Below are positions 17,237 through 25,709 of a stretch of DNA of 64,000 nt, piece after piece. Within the stretch, counting starts at the first letter, position 1. Each line of letters begins with the position of its first letter. This DNA comes from Pseudochrobactrum kiredjianiae. GTDB taxonomy: Bacteria; Pseudomonadota; Alphaproteobacteria; Rhizobiales; Rhizobiaceae. A program made the translations under genes and the position numbers. The notes below the pieces were generated by a model, which was given only the letters and a program-made list of their open reading frames with translations, had not been told where the DNA came from and ran no database searches. The stretch lies in contig NZ_JAUCBM010000002.1 of NCBI RefSeq assembly GCF_030362795.1, forward strand, positions 248,001 to 312,000. Reading direction: 5' to 3'.

Positions 17237-18421
17237 ATGAGCATTGCAGAAAGTGAAACAACGGTAACGCCGCCAAAAAAGAAATCCGTGGCACTGTCCG
17301 GCGTGGTTGCCGGTAATACTGCCCTTTGTACTGTCGGACGCAGTGGTAATGATTTGCATTATCGCGGTTTTGATATTCATGATCTCGCATTGCAATGCGA
17401 TTTTGAAGAAGTCGCGCACTTGCTGGTGCATGGCACATTGCCGAACAAACGCGAATTGATTGCCTATCAGCAAAAGCTCAAGGCCATGCGCGGACTGCCG
17501 ACCAATGTGAAGGCGGCGCTCGAATTACTGCCTGCGGCGAGCCATCCGATGGATGTGATGCGCACCGGCGTTTCCGTTCTTGGCTGTGTATTGCCCGAAG
17601 TCAGCGGTCATCCGCAGGCTGGTGCCAAGGATATTGCGGATCGGTTGATGGCTTCCCTCGGCTCCATGCTTCTCTATTGGTATCACTTCGCCCATCATGG
17701 CCGCAGGGTGGAGCTTGAAACCGATGATGATACAATTGGCGGCCACTTCCTGCGTGTTCTTCATGGCAAAGAACCGACACCGGCTGCGGTGCGGGCGATG
17801 AATATTTCGCTGATCCTCTATGCAGAACACGAGTTTAACGCGTCTACTTTTACAGCCCGTACGATCGCAGGCACAGGCTCAGACGTTTATTCCTGCATTG
17901 CCGGTGCCATTGGTGCGCTGCGTGGCCCGAAACACGGTGGTGCCAATGAAGTGGCGCTGGAAATTCAGCAGCGTTATGCCGACCCTGATGAAGCAGAGGC
18001 CGATATTCTGCGCCAGCTTGAGCAGAAACAGGTGGTGATCGGTTTCGGCCATCCGGTCTATACGATTGCTGATCCGCGTAATGAGATCATCAAAAAAGTC
18101 GCACTGGAACTGTCGGAAGAAGCCGGCACAACCAAGATGTTCGACATTGCCGAGCGTATTGAAATGGTGATGATGGATACTAAGAAAATGTTCGCGAACC
18201 TCGACTGGTTCAGCGCTGTTTCGTACCACATTCTCGGTGTGCCGACGGCGATGTTCACACCGCTGTTTGTGATTGCCCGCACTTCCGGCTGGGCAGCACA
18301 TATCATCGAACAGCGTATCGATAACAAGATTATCCGTCCGTCCGCCAATTATATCGGCCCTGACAATCTGATCTTTGTCCCGATTTTTGAGCGATCCGCA
18401 GCAACTCCCAAGTCTATTTAA
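17237..18421 (+). CDS. prpC: 2-Methylcitrate synthase (citrate synthase family)
   Basis: About 394 residues with the citrate-synthase fold. GLYRGFDI-like [12 protein letters not shown] lies near residue 40, the catalytic-histidine region [23 protein letters not shown] in the middle, [13 protein letters not shown] next, and the active-site loop [15 protein letters not shown] near residue 270. The length (shorter than about 430) and the prp setting point to methylcitrate synthase, which condenses propionyl-CoA with oxaloacetate. The ATG at 17237 is preferred over the adjacent ATG at 17234 for spacing to GGGAGAG. It is followed 14 bp later by prpB. Confidence 0.9.
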   Translation: MSIAESETTVTPPKKKSVALSGVVAGNTALCTVGRSGNDLHYRGFDIHDLALQCDFEEVAHLLVHGTLPNKRELIAYQQKLKAMRGLPTNVKAALELLPAASHPMDVMRTGVSVLGCVLPEVSGHPQAGAKDIADRLMASLGSMLLYWYHFAHHGRRVELETDDDTIGGHFLRVLHGKEPTPAAVRAMNISLILYAEHEFNASTFTARTIAGTGSDVYSCIAGAIGALRGPKHGGANEVALEIQQRYADPDEAEADILRQLEQKQVVIGFGHPVYTIADPRNEIIKKVALELSEEAGTTKMFDIAERIEMVMMDTKKMFANLDWFSAVSYHILGVPTAMFTPLFVIARTSGWAAHIIEQRIDNKIIRPSANYIGPDNLIFVPIFERSAATPKSI

Positions 18422-18435
18422 CTGAGACAGTCTGA

Positions 18436-19356
18436 GTGAGTATCATGCCTTATTTATCTGCTTCCGATTTGCCAACCAAATCCGCTGGTGAGCGGTTCCG
18501 TGAATTGATGAACAAGCCCGGCATTGTGCAACTGCCGGGTGCGCATAATGGTATGGCGGCTATTCAGGCACGCAATGCCGGTTTTGAAGGGCTTTACCTG
18601 TCTGGTGCGGCGATGACAGCTTCGATGGGCTTGCCCGATCTCGGCATTATAACTGTCGATGAAGTGGCTTTTTTCATTCGCCAGATCGCCCGTTCCAGTG
18701 GTTTGCCGCTCGTTGTTGACGGTGATACCGGCTATGGCGAGGCACTCAACGTCATGCATATGGTGCGCACATTTGAAGATGCAGGCGCAGGTGCTGTGCA
18801 TATTGAAGATCAGTTGCTACCGAAAAAATGCGGCCATCTGAATGATAAAAAGCTGGCAACCGCCGATGATATGGCCGCTAAAGTGGCAGCAGCTGCCAAA
18901 GCACGCCGTCATCTTTATCTGATTGCCCGTACCGATGCCGCTGCCAGCGAAGGCATGGATGGTGCGGTTGCACGCGCCAAGATGTATATGGATGCCGGTG
19001 CTGATGCGATTTTCCCTGAAGCATTGAACACGGCAGAAATGTTCCGTGAATTTGCCAAACATATGCCGGGTGTGCCGCTTTTGGCCAATATGACCGAGTT
19101 TGGCCGCACCCCTTTCTTCACTGCGCAGGAATTCGAAGAAATGGGCTATAAAATGGTGATCTGGCCGGTATCATCACTACGCGTTGCCAATAAAGCGCAG
19201 GAAAAGCTTTATGCTACGCTCAAGCGGGATGCCTCAACCAAGGCAATGGTCGATGAAATGCAAACCCGTGCCGAGCTTTATGATGCCATTGGCCTGCATC
19301 AATATGAGGAGCTAGACCGCTCGATCATTAAAACCATTGTGCCAACACTTGACTAG
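18436..19356 (+). CDS. prpB: 2-Methylisocitrate lyase
   Basis: A 306-residue isocitrate-lyase superfamily enzyme that cleaves 2-methylisocitrate to pyruvate and succinate. Seen are QLPGAHNGMAAIQA, the Mg-binding VDGDTGYGEALNVM and HIEDQLLPKKCGHLNDKKL with the catalytic KKCGH, plus ARTDAAASEGMDGAV. The start is GTG at 18436 or ATG at 18445; both sit behind weak sites. It completes the three-gene methylcitrate cycle. No prpE or acnD/prpF appears nearby, so propionate activation and aconitase must be encoded elsewhere. Its TAG stop is again the first triplet of a palindromic repeat. Confidence 0.93.
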   Translation: MSIMPYLSASDLPTKSAGERFRELMNKPGIVQLPGAHNGMAAIQARNAGFEGLYLSGAAMTASMGLPDLGIITVDEVAFFIRQIARSSGLPLVVDGDTGYGEALNVMHMVRTFEDAGAGAVHIEDQLLPKKCGHLNDKKLATADDMAAKVAAAAKARRHLYLIARTDAAASEGMDGAVARAKMYMDAGADAIFPEALNTAEMFREFAKHMPGVPLLANMTEFGRTPFFTAQEFEEMGYKMVIWPVSSLRVANKAQEKLYATLKRDASTKAMVDEMQTRAELYDAIGLHQYEELDRSIIKTIVPTLD

Positions 19357-19396
19357 AGCGCCATGCCCCTTTTGGGCGCTACACAAGGTCGCTCTA
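19354..19396 (+). repeat. Short palindromic repeat (type D) at the end of prpB
   Basis: TAGAGCG (19354-19360) and CGCTCTA (19390-19396) bracket a smaller inner hairpin around CCCCTTTTGGG. The TAG is the prpB stop codon. It resembles short palindromic intergenic elements common in Brucella and its relatives. Confidence 0.6.
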
Positions 19397-19436
19397 ACGT
19401 AAGCAAAAGAAGAAAAGACCCTCCAGTATGATTTTT

Positions 19437-19464
19437 AAGCCCGAAGCTGCAAGGCTTCGGGCTT
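19437..19464 (+). terminator. Hairpin terminator after prpDCB
   Basis: AAGCCCGAAGC (19437-19447) pairs perfectly with GCTTCGGGCTT (19454-19464). It sits about 80 bp after prpB; the following ATATTTATCC is T-rich. It argues against a queH start upstream of it. Confidence 0.7.
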
Positions 19465-19529
19465 ATATTTATCCTGCAGCTGAATATTATCCGGTTGGAA
19501 GATGCCAACACTTTGGCTATAGCTTGCCA

Positions 19530-20198
19530 ATGACTGATTATATTCGCCCAGAACTCACGCCGCCCGACGGTCACAAAAAAGTCCTGCTGCACTCCTGCTG
19601 TGCGCCTTGCTCCGGTGAAGTCATGGAAGCCATGACTGCTTCCGGTGTCGATTATACGATCTTCTTCTATAATCCGAACATTCATCCTGAGCGGGAATAT
19701 CTGCTGCGCAAAGATGAAAATATCCGCTTTGCAGAAAAGCATAATGTGCCGTTTATCGACGTCGATTATGACAAGGAAAACTGGTACGCCCGTGCGCGCG
19801 GCATGGAGTGGGAACCGGAGCGTGGCATTCGTTGCACCATGTGTTTTGATATGCGTTTTGAGCGTACAGCGCTTTATGCCTATGAAAACGGTTTTCCGGT
19901 GATTACGTCATCCCTGAGCATTTCCCGCTGGAAAGATTTACAGCAGATCAACGGCTGTGGTGTGCGCGCTGCTAATCGTTATGAGGGCATCACGTTCTGG
20001 GAATATAACTGGCGCAAAGCCGGTGGCTCTGCCCGTATGATTGAAATCAGCAAACGGGAAGAGTTTTATCAGCAGGAATATTGCGGCTGCGTTTACTCCC
20101 TGCGTGATACCAATATGTCCCGTCGTGAGCGCGGCCGTGAGCCGATTGAACTGGGTAAAAATTATTACGGCACTCCGGAGAATGATGCGGACAATTAG
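19530..20198 (+). CDS. queH: Epoxyqueuosine reductase QueH
   Basis: About 222 residues of the QueH (formerly DUF208) family, which performs the last step of queuosine tRNA modification as a non-orthologous replacement of QueG. The metal/cluster cysteines are visible: [13 protein letters not shown] near the N-terminus, [16 protein letters not shown] mid-protein and EYCGCVYSL near the C-terminus. The open frame extends back to 19428, but that extension is read through a terminator hairpin, so I choose the ATG at 19530 (MTDYIRPEL). The ribosome-binding site there is poor. The TAG stop merges with a repeat. Confidence 0.9.
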   Translation: MTDYIRPELTPPDGHKKVLLHSCCAPCSGEVMEAMTASGVDYTIFFYNPNIHPEREYLLRKDENIRFAEKHNVPFIDVDYDKENWYARARGMEWEPERGIRCTMCFDMRFERTALYAYENGFPVITSSLSISRWKDLQQINGCGVRAANRYEGITFWEYNWRKAGGSARMIEISKREEFYQQEYCGCVYSLRDTNMSRRERGREPIELGKNYYGTPENDADN

Positions 20199-20299
20199 AG
20201 CGCGTTTCGATCTGATTGGATCAGATCGCCGCTCTCATCATTTGTTTTAACGCGTATCTTTTCCGAAAACCGTTTCACACTTTTCGGGATGCGCTCTAA
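20197..20299 (+). repeat. 103-bp dispersed palindromic repeat, type B (Bru-RS/RIME-like) after queH
   Basis: It starts AGAGCGCGTTTCGATCTG, has an internal palindrome GATCTGATTGGATCAGATC, then TTTTCCGAAAACCG, and ends GATGCGCTCTAAT. This is the form I recall as very common in Brucella, Ochrobactrum and rhizobia. The first bases overlap the queH stop codon. Confidence 0.8.
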
Positions 20300-20425
20300 T
20301 CCGCAACCGCACAGAATATCATGCGTTTTGTTGTTCTTTCTCTCATGAAATAATGATGACGCATCTTGAAAAGCCGCAATCTGCAACCCAAGTGCAAATC
20401 CTGATCAAACAGGAGGCCCTCAATA

Positions 20426-20713
20426 ATGCTTTGCCCTATCGATAATACCGAGCTTGTCATGTCCGACCGGCAGGGAATTGAAATCGACTATTGCCCGAAA
20501 TGCCGGGGTGTCTGGCTGGATCGTGGTGAACTGGACAAGATTATTGAGCGTTCCGTGCCTGCTGAGCCTGTGCGCACTGCCAGCAGGGATGAGCATCGCT
20601 CAGATGAACGCTCCCGCGATCATGATCGCGACCGTCGGGATCATGATGATTACGGACACGGTAAGCCATATCGTAAGAAGAAATCACTGCTGGGTGAATT
20701 GTTCGACTTCTGA
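20426..20713 (+). CDS. Small zinc-ribbon (zf-TFIIB-like) protein
   Basis: A 95-residue protein. The N-terminal half has two CxxC-type pairs, MLCPIDNTELV and IDYCPKCRGVWLDRGELDKII, the hallmark of the zf-TFIIB family. The middle is highly charged and low complexity (many D, R and H, e.g. RSRDHDRDRRDHDDYGHG) and could also bind metal. The end is KKKSLLGELFDF. An AGGAGG-like site (AACAGGAGGCC) precedes the ATG. The function of these proteins is not established. A terminator follows. Confidence 0.85.
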   Translation: MLCPIDNTELVMSDRQGIEIDYCPKCRGVWLDRGELDKIIERSVPAEPVRTASRDEHRSDERSRDHDRDRRDHDDYGHGKPYRKKKSLLGELFDF

Positions 20714-20735
20714 TCCTGCATAAAATAGTGTTTTA

Positions 20736-20769
20736 AAACCTGCGCCGGAACCTTCGGTGCAGGTTTTTT
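20736..20769 (+). terminator. Intrinsic terminator after the zinc-ribbon gene
   Basis: AACCTGC-G-CCG and CGG-T-GCAGGTT pair around GAACCTT and are followed by TTTTTT. It lies about 25 bp after the stop. The 300 bp from here to efeU contain no gene; an AGAATTTTGTTCT inverted repeat near 20850 is the only notable motif. Confidence 0.85.
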
Positions 20770-21070
20770 GTTATTAGGACTGCTCACAGGATTGCAAAAG
20801 TCGTTTCGTTGCGTTCAACCGGATGTTTTTTATAAAAAGACAAGAATTTTGTTCTGTTCTTTAAAAGCATAGAAAATGCAGTTGCGTACTTCGTTTTTGC
20901 ATTGTCGGAAATACCTGTTTCGTGTAAAAGGTGACTGTAATTCACATATTTCCTATGCTTTGCTTAGACCTCTGCTTTTGCTGAATTGGTGATTGTTCCG
21001 GCCCAGGCATCTTTATTGTTGCACAGGCGCCCGCGTCTGGACGCGTTTACACGACACTGAGAGCAAGCCG

Positions 21071-21892
21071 ATGTTGGCACCGTTTTTGATTATGTTGCGT
21101 GAGGGGCTGGAAGCTGCTCTTCTCACAAGTATTATTGCTTCTTATCTGAATAAGACCGGACGATCTTCCTATATGCCTGCCGTATGGGTCGGTATTTTTC
21201 TGGCAATCGCTTTGTCCTTTCTGGCCGGAGCGGCATTGCAGATTATCAGCGCTGAATTTCCGCAGAAGATGCAGGAATTATTTGAAGCCGTTGTCGGCTT
21301 TGTCGCGGTGATTGTGCTGATGTCCATGGTTTTATGGATGAAGAAAGCCGCCCGATCTCTCAAAGATGAATTGCAACATTCTGTTGAACATGCACTGGCT
21401 GCCAAATCGGCGACATGGGCGCTGATCGGCATGGTGTTCTTTGCCGTGGCACGTGAAGGGCTGGAATCTGTATTCTTCCTGCTGGCGATTTTCCAGCAGA
21501 GCGAAGGCTATGCAGCACCGCTGGGAGCCTTTTTAGGTGTTGCTGTGTCCGTTGTCCTTGGCTTCCTGATTTATCAGGGGGGCTTGAAGCTCAATCTGCG
21601 ATTATTTTTCCGCTGCACAGGTATCTTGATTATTTTTGTCGCGGCAGGACTGCTGTCTGGCGCATTGCGTAGTTTGCATGAGGCAGGCATCTGGAATTAT
21701 CTGCAGGCACCGGCATGGGATATGAGCCATGTACTGCCGCTGTCCTCGCCGCTTGGTACAGTGATGTCCGGTCTGCTGGGCTATCACGACACACCGGCAA
21801 TCGGTGAAGTTGCGATCTATTTCATCTTCTTGTTTGCAGCTTTGGCGATCTATTTGCGGCCATTGCCCGCTCAAAAAACAGCACGTGCGTAA
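21071..21892 (+). CDS. efeU: Ferrous iron permease EfeU (FTR1 family)
   Basis: A membrane protein of about 273 residues with seven predicted helices and the two iron-binding REGLE motifs of FTR1 permeases: MLREGLEAALL near residue 10 and VAREGLESVFFLL near residue 130. It forms the iron channel of the EfeUOB system. An in-frame start at 20993 adds 26 non-hydrophobic residues; the ATG at 21071 (MLAPFLIM) places the first REGLE where the family has it. It leads an efeU-efeO-efeB-efeM cluster. Confidence 0.92.
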   Translation: MLAPFLIMLREGLEAALLTSIIASYLNKTGRSSYMPAVWVGIFLAIALSFLAGAALQIISAEFPQKMQELFEAVVGFVAVIVLMSMVLWMKKAARSLKDELQHSVEHALAAKSATWALIGMVFFAVAREGLESVFFLLAIFQQSEGYAAPLGAFLGVAVSVVLGFLIYQGGLKLNLRLFFRCTGILIIFVAAGLLSGALRSLHEAGIWNYLQAPAWDMSHVLPLSSPLGTVMSGLLGYHDTPAIGEVAIYFIFLFAALAIYLRPLPAQKTARA

Positions 21893-21901
21893 GAGGTTAT
21901 T

Positions 21902-23080
21902 ATGAGTAAAAATCAATCCTCACAGTCCTCTGGCCTGATGAAACTCGCCGTTGCCGGTTCTGCTGTTCTGGCTATTGCAGCCGGGGGGGTGTTTTATTAT
22001 GCAACCATTACCAAGAAATCTGCCGGTGATGAAAAACTGATCCCGATTGAGGTTGGTGCCAAAGCTTGCGATCCGATGAATCTGACACTGCCTTCCGGCT
22101 TTCACAGTTTTGAAATTCATAACCGCTCTGACCGCCCTGTGGAGTGGGAAATTCTTGACGGCGTGATGGTCGTGGAAGAGCGGGAAAATATCATTCCGGG
22201 ACTGAAATCCATTCTCCGTGCGCAATTGATGCCGGGTGAGTATGAGATTACTTGCGGCTTGCTCTCGAATCCGCGCGGTAAGCTGATTGTAACGCCATCT
22301 GAACATTCAGAAGCCTCTGCGGCAGCAAAGCCTGATACCCGCGCTTTCATCGGCATGTTGTCGGAATATAAAGTCTTTCTGGCCATGCAGAGCAATGCCA
22401 TGCTGAAAGGGGCGGAAGCCCTGCAAGCCGCAATTGAGGCCGGTGATCTGGAAGCCGCGCGCGTAGCTTATTTGCAGGCACGTGCACCTTACAAGCGTAT
22501 TGAAGTTACTGGCGGGCGCTTTGCGGATCTGTCGGCAAAGATTGATCCTGTTGCTACCTATCTTGAAAAACGCGAAGATGATCCGGCATTTACCGGTTTC
22601 CACCGTATTGAATCCGGCCTCTGGGGGGCTAACAGCACGGACGGGTTGGCGCTTTTTGCAAGCCAACTCACCGCTGATCTGAGCACGCTGAAAGACCGCC
22701 TGAAAGCTGCAAAACTGACGCCGGATATGCTGCTGCGCAACACCAGTTCTTTTGTTAATCAGCAGGCAGAGGGGCAGATTTTAAGCGGTGATAACGCCTA
22801 TTCCCATCTCGATCTGACAGATATCAGCGCCAAGCTCGATGGCGTGGAAAAGACGCTGACCCTGCTGCAACCGCTGAGCGAAAAACCTGCCGCTAACGAG
22901 ACAAAGACTGTTATGGCAGCTTTGCAAGACCTGCGCAGCACCCTCGCTGGCCTGTCAGCAGGTGAAGTCACACGTTCTTATACAGATATTGATGACGGTG
23001 CCCGTAAAGCGCTGGCAGAGAAGGCTAAAGCCTTGAGTGCTGCCATCAGCAAACTTGCCGCTGCCATCGGACTGGAGTGA
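21902..23080 (+). CDS. efeO: Iron uptake protein EfeO (cupredoxin domain plus M75/imelysin domain)
   Basis: A 392-residue periplasmic protein. An N-terminal hydrophobic segment (about 13-34) exports or anchors it. A cupredoxin-like domain follows, with GAKACDPMNLTLPSG and the strongly conserved EWEILDGVMVVEERENIIPG and YEITCGLL. The rest is the imelysin/M75 domain, whose metal motif is HxxE in TGFHRIESGLWG. EfeO is thought to bind iron or a ferric complex and pass it to EfeU. It starts 9 bp after efeU and abuts efeB. Confidence 0.92.
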   Translation: MSKNQSSQSSGLMKLAVAGSAVLAIAAGGVFYYATITKKSAGDEKLIPIEVGAKACDPMNLTLPSGFHSFEIHNRSDRPVEWEILDGVMVVEERENIIPGLKSILRAQLMPGEYEITCGLLSNPRGKLIVTPSEHSEASAAAKPDTRAFIGMLSEYKVFLAMQSNAMLKGAEALQAAIEAGDLEAARVAYLQARAPYKRIEVTGGRFADLSAKIDPVATYLEKREDDPAFTGFHRIESGLWGANSTDGLALFASQLTADLSTLKDRLKAAKLTPDMLLRNTSSFVNQQAEGQILSGDNAYSHLDLTDISAKLDGVEKTLTLLQPLSEKPAANETKTVMAALQDLRSTLAGLSAGEVTRSYTDIDDGARKALAEKAKALSAAISKLAAAIGLE

Positions 23081-24412
23081 ATGATGACCAAGGAAACGGA
23101 TAAACAACCCTCCGCAAATCGTCGTAATGTGCTGAAAGGTTTGGGACTGGCTCTGGGCGGCAGCGTTGCAGGCAACGTTACTGGTGCTTTTGCTAAGTCA
23201 CAACCGGCACCACAGACAGTTGAGCATCACGTGACCGATGCGCCGGTAGGCAGCAATGGTTTCCATCAGCGGCAGCCTTTTTATGGCATTCATCAGTCGG
23301 GCATTACCAATGCGCGCCCGGCACATGGGCTTGTCGCATCTTTTGATGTACTGGTTAAAACACCGGACGATCTGGAACGCCTGTTCCGCACACTCACGCA
23401 GCGTATTGCTTTTCTCACGCAGGGCGGCACACCACCGGAACTTGACCCGAAACTGCCGCCTGCGGATTCCGGTATTATCGGCCCTGAAATCCGGCCGGAT
23501 AATCTGACGATGACCGTAGGGCTTGGCGACAGCCTTTTTGAACATCATCCGTGGTTGCAGCCGCATAAGCCGAAGCTGTTGCAGCGCATGACCAAGTTTC
23601 CGAATGATGCGCTGGTCAATGATTTGTGCCACGGTGATTTGTCGCTACAGTTTTGTGCCAATACGCCGGACACTAATATTCACGCTTTGCGCGACATTCT
23701 CAAAACCATGTCGGACATGATGTTCCTGCGCTGGAAACAGGAAGGCAATGTGCCGGTCATTCCGCCGTCACCGAACGGTGAAGTGGAAAGCGCGCGCAAT
23801 TTCTTAGGATTCCGTGATGGTTCTGCTAATCCTGATGCCGGTGACAAGAGCCTGATGAACCAGCTCGTCTGGGTGGGGGAAGCCCATCAGGAACCACAAT
23901 GGGCGATGAATGGTTCTTATCAGGCAGTGCGTATCATCCGCAATTTTGTAGAGCGCTGGGATCGCACGCCTTTGCAGGAGCAGGAGATGATTTTCGGCCG
24001 GAAAAAACATTCCGGCGCGCCGCTCGACGGCACCAAAGAAAGTCAGGTTCCTGATTATACGAAAGATCCTGAGGGCAAGGTCACACCGATGGATGCGCAT
24101 ATCCGCCTGGCCAATGACCGCAGTCACGCAGCACAAAAAAATCTGCTGCTGCGCCGTCCGTTCAATTATTCCAACGGTGTTACCAAGTCCGGTCAGCTCG
24201 ATCAGGGACTGCTTTTCATCTGTTATCAGGCCGATCTGGAGCAGGGCTTCATCACCGTGCAAAGCAGGCTCGATGGCGAGCCGCTGGAAGAATATATCAA
24301 ACCGGTCGGTGGCGGATATTTCTATATTTTGCCGGGTGCTGTGAGCGAAAAAGATTATCTCGGTAGCACTCTGGTGGAGGCCATCCGCAATCATCCGGAT
24401 AACAAAGTTTAA
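23081..24412 (+). CDS. efeB: Deferrochelatase/DyP-type peroxidase EfeB
   Basis: A 443-residue DyP-type haem peroxidase with a twin-arginine signal (NRRNVLKGLGLALGG), as expected for EfeB, which is exported folded. The DyP GxxDG motif is GFRDGSANPD, and the proximal-histidine region is MDAHIRLANDRSH. In the Efe system it oxidises Fe(II) or extracts iron from haem. The start ATG at 23081 follows the efeO stop directly, behind GGAGTGA. A short perfect palindrome separates it from efeM. Confidence 0.92.
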   Translation: MMTKETDKQPSANRRNVLKGLGLALGGSVAGNVTGAFAKSQPAPQTVEHHVTDAPVGSNGFHQRQPFYGIHQSGITNARPAHGLVASFDVLVKTPDDLERLFRTLTQRIAFLTQGGTPPELDPKLPPADSGIIGPEIRPDNLTMTVGLGDSLFEHHPWLQPHKPKLLQRMTKFPNDALVNDLCHGDLSLQFCANTPDTNIHALRDILKTMSDMMFLRWKQEGNVPVIPPSPNGEVESARNFLGFRDGSANPDAGDKSLMNQLVWVGEAHQEPQWAMNGSYQAVRIIRNFVERWDRTPLQEQEMIFGRKKHSGAPLDGTKESQVPDYTKDPEGKVTPMDAHIRLANDRSHAAQKNLLLRRPFNYSNGVTKSGQLDQGLLFICYQADLEQGFITVQSRLDGEPLEEYIKPVGGGYFYILPGAVSEKDYLGSTLVEAIRNHPDNKV

Positions 24413-24417
24413 CCCAC

Positions 24418-24435
24418 AGCCGTTTTAAAACGGCT
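24418..24435. terminator. Palindromic hairpin between efeB and efeM
   Basis: AGCCGTTTTAAAACGGCT is a perfect 18-bp palindrome six bases after the efeB stop. Without a T run it may only attenuate transcription or protect the upstream mRNA. Confidence 0.45.
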
Positions 24436-24476
24436 GCAATACTAAAAACATGAAGCGTATCAGAAGGACGTCTGTA

Positions 24477-25295
24477 ATGAAGTTTGGATCTTTACTTGCC
24501 GCCTCGGTACTTGCCTCTTGCCTGTCTTTTCAGGCTTTCGCGCAAGATACTACCTATGACCTCGTTGAGCCGCTGGCAGAATATAAAATCTATGTCAGTG
24601 AAAAAGTGCAGAAGCTGGAAGAAGACACCAAGGCGTTTACCGACGCGGTGAAAGCCGGTGATGTTGAAAAAGCGAAATCGCTGTTTGCTTCAACCCGTCT
24701 GAGCTATGAAGCCATTGAGCCGATTGCCGAATTGTTCAGCGATCTGGATGTGGCAATCGACAGCCGCGCTGACGACTGGGAAAAGGCCGAGCAGGATCCG
24801 GGCTTCACCGGTTTTCACCGTATTGAATACGGTCTGTGGGAAAAAAACTCGACAGAAGAGCTGACACCGGTTGCAGACAAGCTGATGGCTGATGTGAGCG
24901 AGCTGAACAAGCGTATTGCTGGCTTGACTTTCCCGCCGGAAAAAGTTGTTGGTGGTGCAGCCGTTCTGATGGAAGAAGTGGCAGCGACCAAAATCTCCGG
25001 TGAAGAAGATCGCTACAGCCATACTGATCTTTGGGACTTCAAAGGTAATTTTGATGGTTCCCGCAAGATTTTCGATCTGGTACGACCGCTGATCGAAGCC
25101 AAAGAAGCGGAATTCACCAAGAAAGTGGATGAGAACTTCAACACTGTTTCGCAGACCCTTGATAAATACAAGGAAGGCGATGGTTATCAGAGCTACGACA
25201 AGCTGACAGAAGCTGACCGCAAAGTGCTGTCCATTGCTGTGAATACACTGGCGGAAGACCTTTCCACGCTGCGTGGTAAACTCGGCCTGAATTAA
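24477..25295 (+). CDS. efeM: EfeM/EfeO-family iron-binding lipoprotein-like protein (imelysin domain only)
   Basis: A secreted protein of about 272 residues with signal peptide [23 protein letters not shown]; a lipobox-like ASC is present, but AFA-Q is an equally good Sec cleavage site. The mature part is a single imelysin/M75 domain with HxxE in [15 protein letters not shown], paralogous to the C-terminal domain of EfeO just upstream. It lacks the cupredoxin domain, hence EfeM. The ATG at 24477 has GAAGGACG before it; an upstream in-frame ATG (24450) would spoil the signal peptide. A strong terminator closes the cluster. Confidence 0.88.
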   Translation: MKFGSLLAASVLASCLSFQAFAQDTTYDLVEPLAEYKIYVSEKVQKLEEDTKAFTDAVKAGDVEKAKSLFASTRLSYEAIEPIAELFSDLDVAIDSRADDWEKAEQDPGFTGFHRIEYGLWEKNSTEELTPVADKLMADVSELNKRIAGLTFPPEKVVGGAAVLMEEVAATKISGEEDRYSHTDLWDFKGNFDGSRKIFDLVRPLIEAKEAEFTKKVDENFNTVSQTLDKYKEGDGYQSYDKLTEADRKVLSIAVNTLAEDLSTLRGKLGLN

Positions 25296-25313
25296 TCTGC
25301 GCATAATTTCAAG

Positions 25314-25353
25314 AAAACGCCCGATCCCAGAAATGGGATCGGGCGTTTTTTAT
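25314..25353. terminator. Strong bidirectional terminator between efeM and the TRAP operon
   Basis: AAAACGCCCGATCCCA and TGGGATCGGGCGTTTT pair perfectly over 16 bp with a 4-nt loop and T runs. It serves efeM on the plus strand and the DUF1850 gene on the minus strand. Confidence 0.9.
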
Positions 25354-25709
25354 TTGCACTGACTGATCGTAATCGGCTGTTCTGCGGTTATGCCTAATTC
25401 ATGACATTGCCCATTGGCGCAGAGTTTCCAGCCGCTGACAGTTTCACCGGATGCCGCCAGCACAATCTCTCTGCGGGGCGGAATTTTCGGCACATAATGA
25501 TACCAGCCGTCCCGCAAAATCGCGTCCTCCGGCGGTTCCATGCCGGCACCGGAACCCTGTATGCGGGCTTCGTTCAGTACAAAACCTGCCGGTGTAATTT
25601 GCCAGTCTTCCTGCCACGGGATTTTCTCGACGCTATGCGTCCATTGCAGCATGAAAGAGGTGGTTGCTATCCGCAGCACACCGGCTGCGGATAGTGCACA
25701 CAATGCCAT
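25350..25709 (-). CDS. DUF1850 protein associated with TRAP-TAXI transporter
   Basis: About 119 residues from the ATG at 25709, which shares a base with the stop of the TRAP permease gene (TGATG), indicating coupling. A short hydrophobic N-terminus is followed by the DUF1850 pattern FMLQWTHSVEKIPWQEDW, RIQGSGAGMEPPEDA and a C-terminal pair of cysteines (LCANGQCHELG). DUF1850 proteins are regularly encoded next to fused TRAP-TAXI permeases, but their role is not known. They may be exported accessory subunits. The upstream extension to 25754 overlaps the permease gene and is unlikely. Confidence 0.85.
   Translation of the reverse strand: MALCALSAAGVLRIATTSFMLQWTHSVEKIPWQEDWQITPAGFVLNEARIQGSGAGMEPPEDAILRDGWYHYVPKIPPRREIVLAASGETVSGWKLCANGQCHELGITAEQPITISQCK

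Noticed and set aside
19428-19529. N-terminal extension of QueH
   Set aside because: The extension would translate through a perfect 11-bp terminator hairpin and has no similarity to the family; start moved to 19530.
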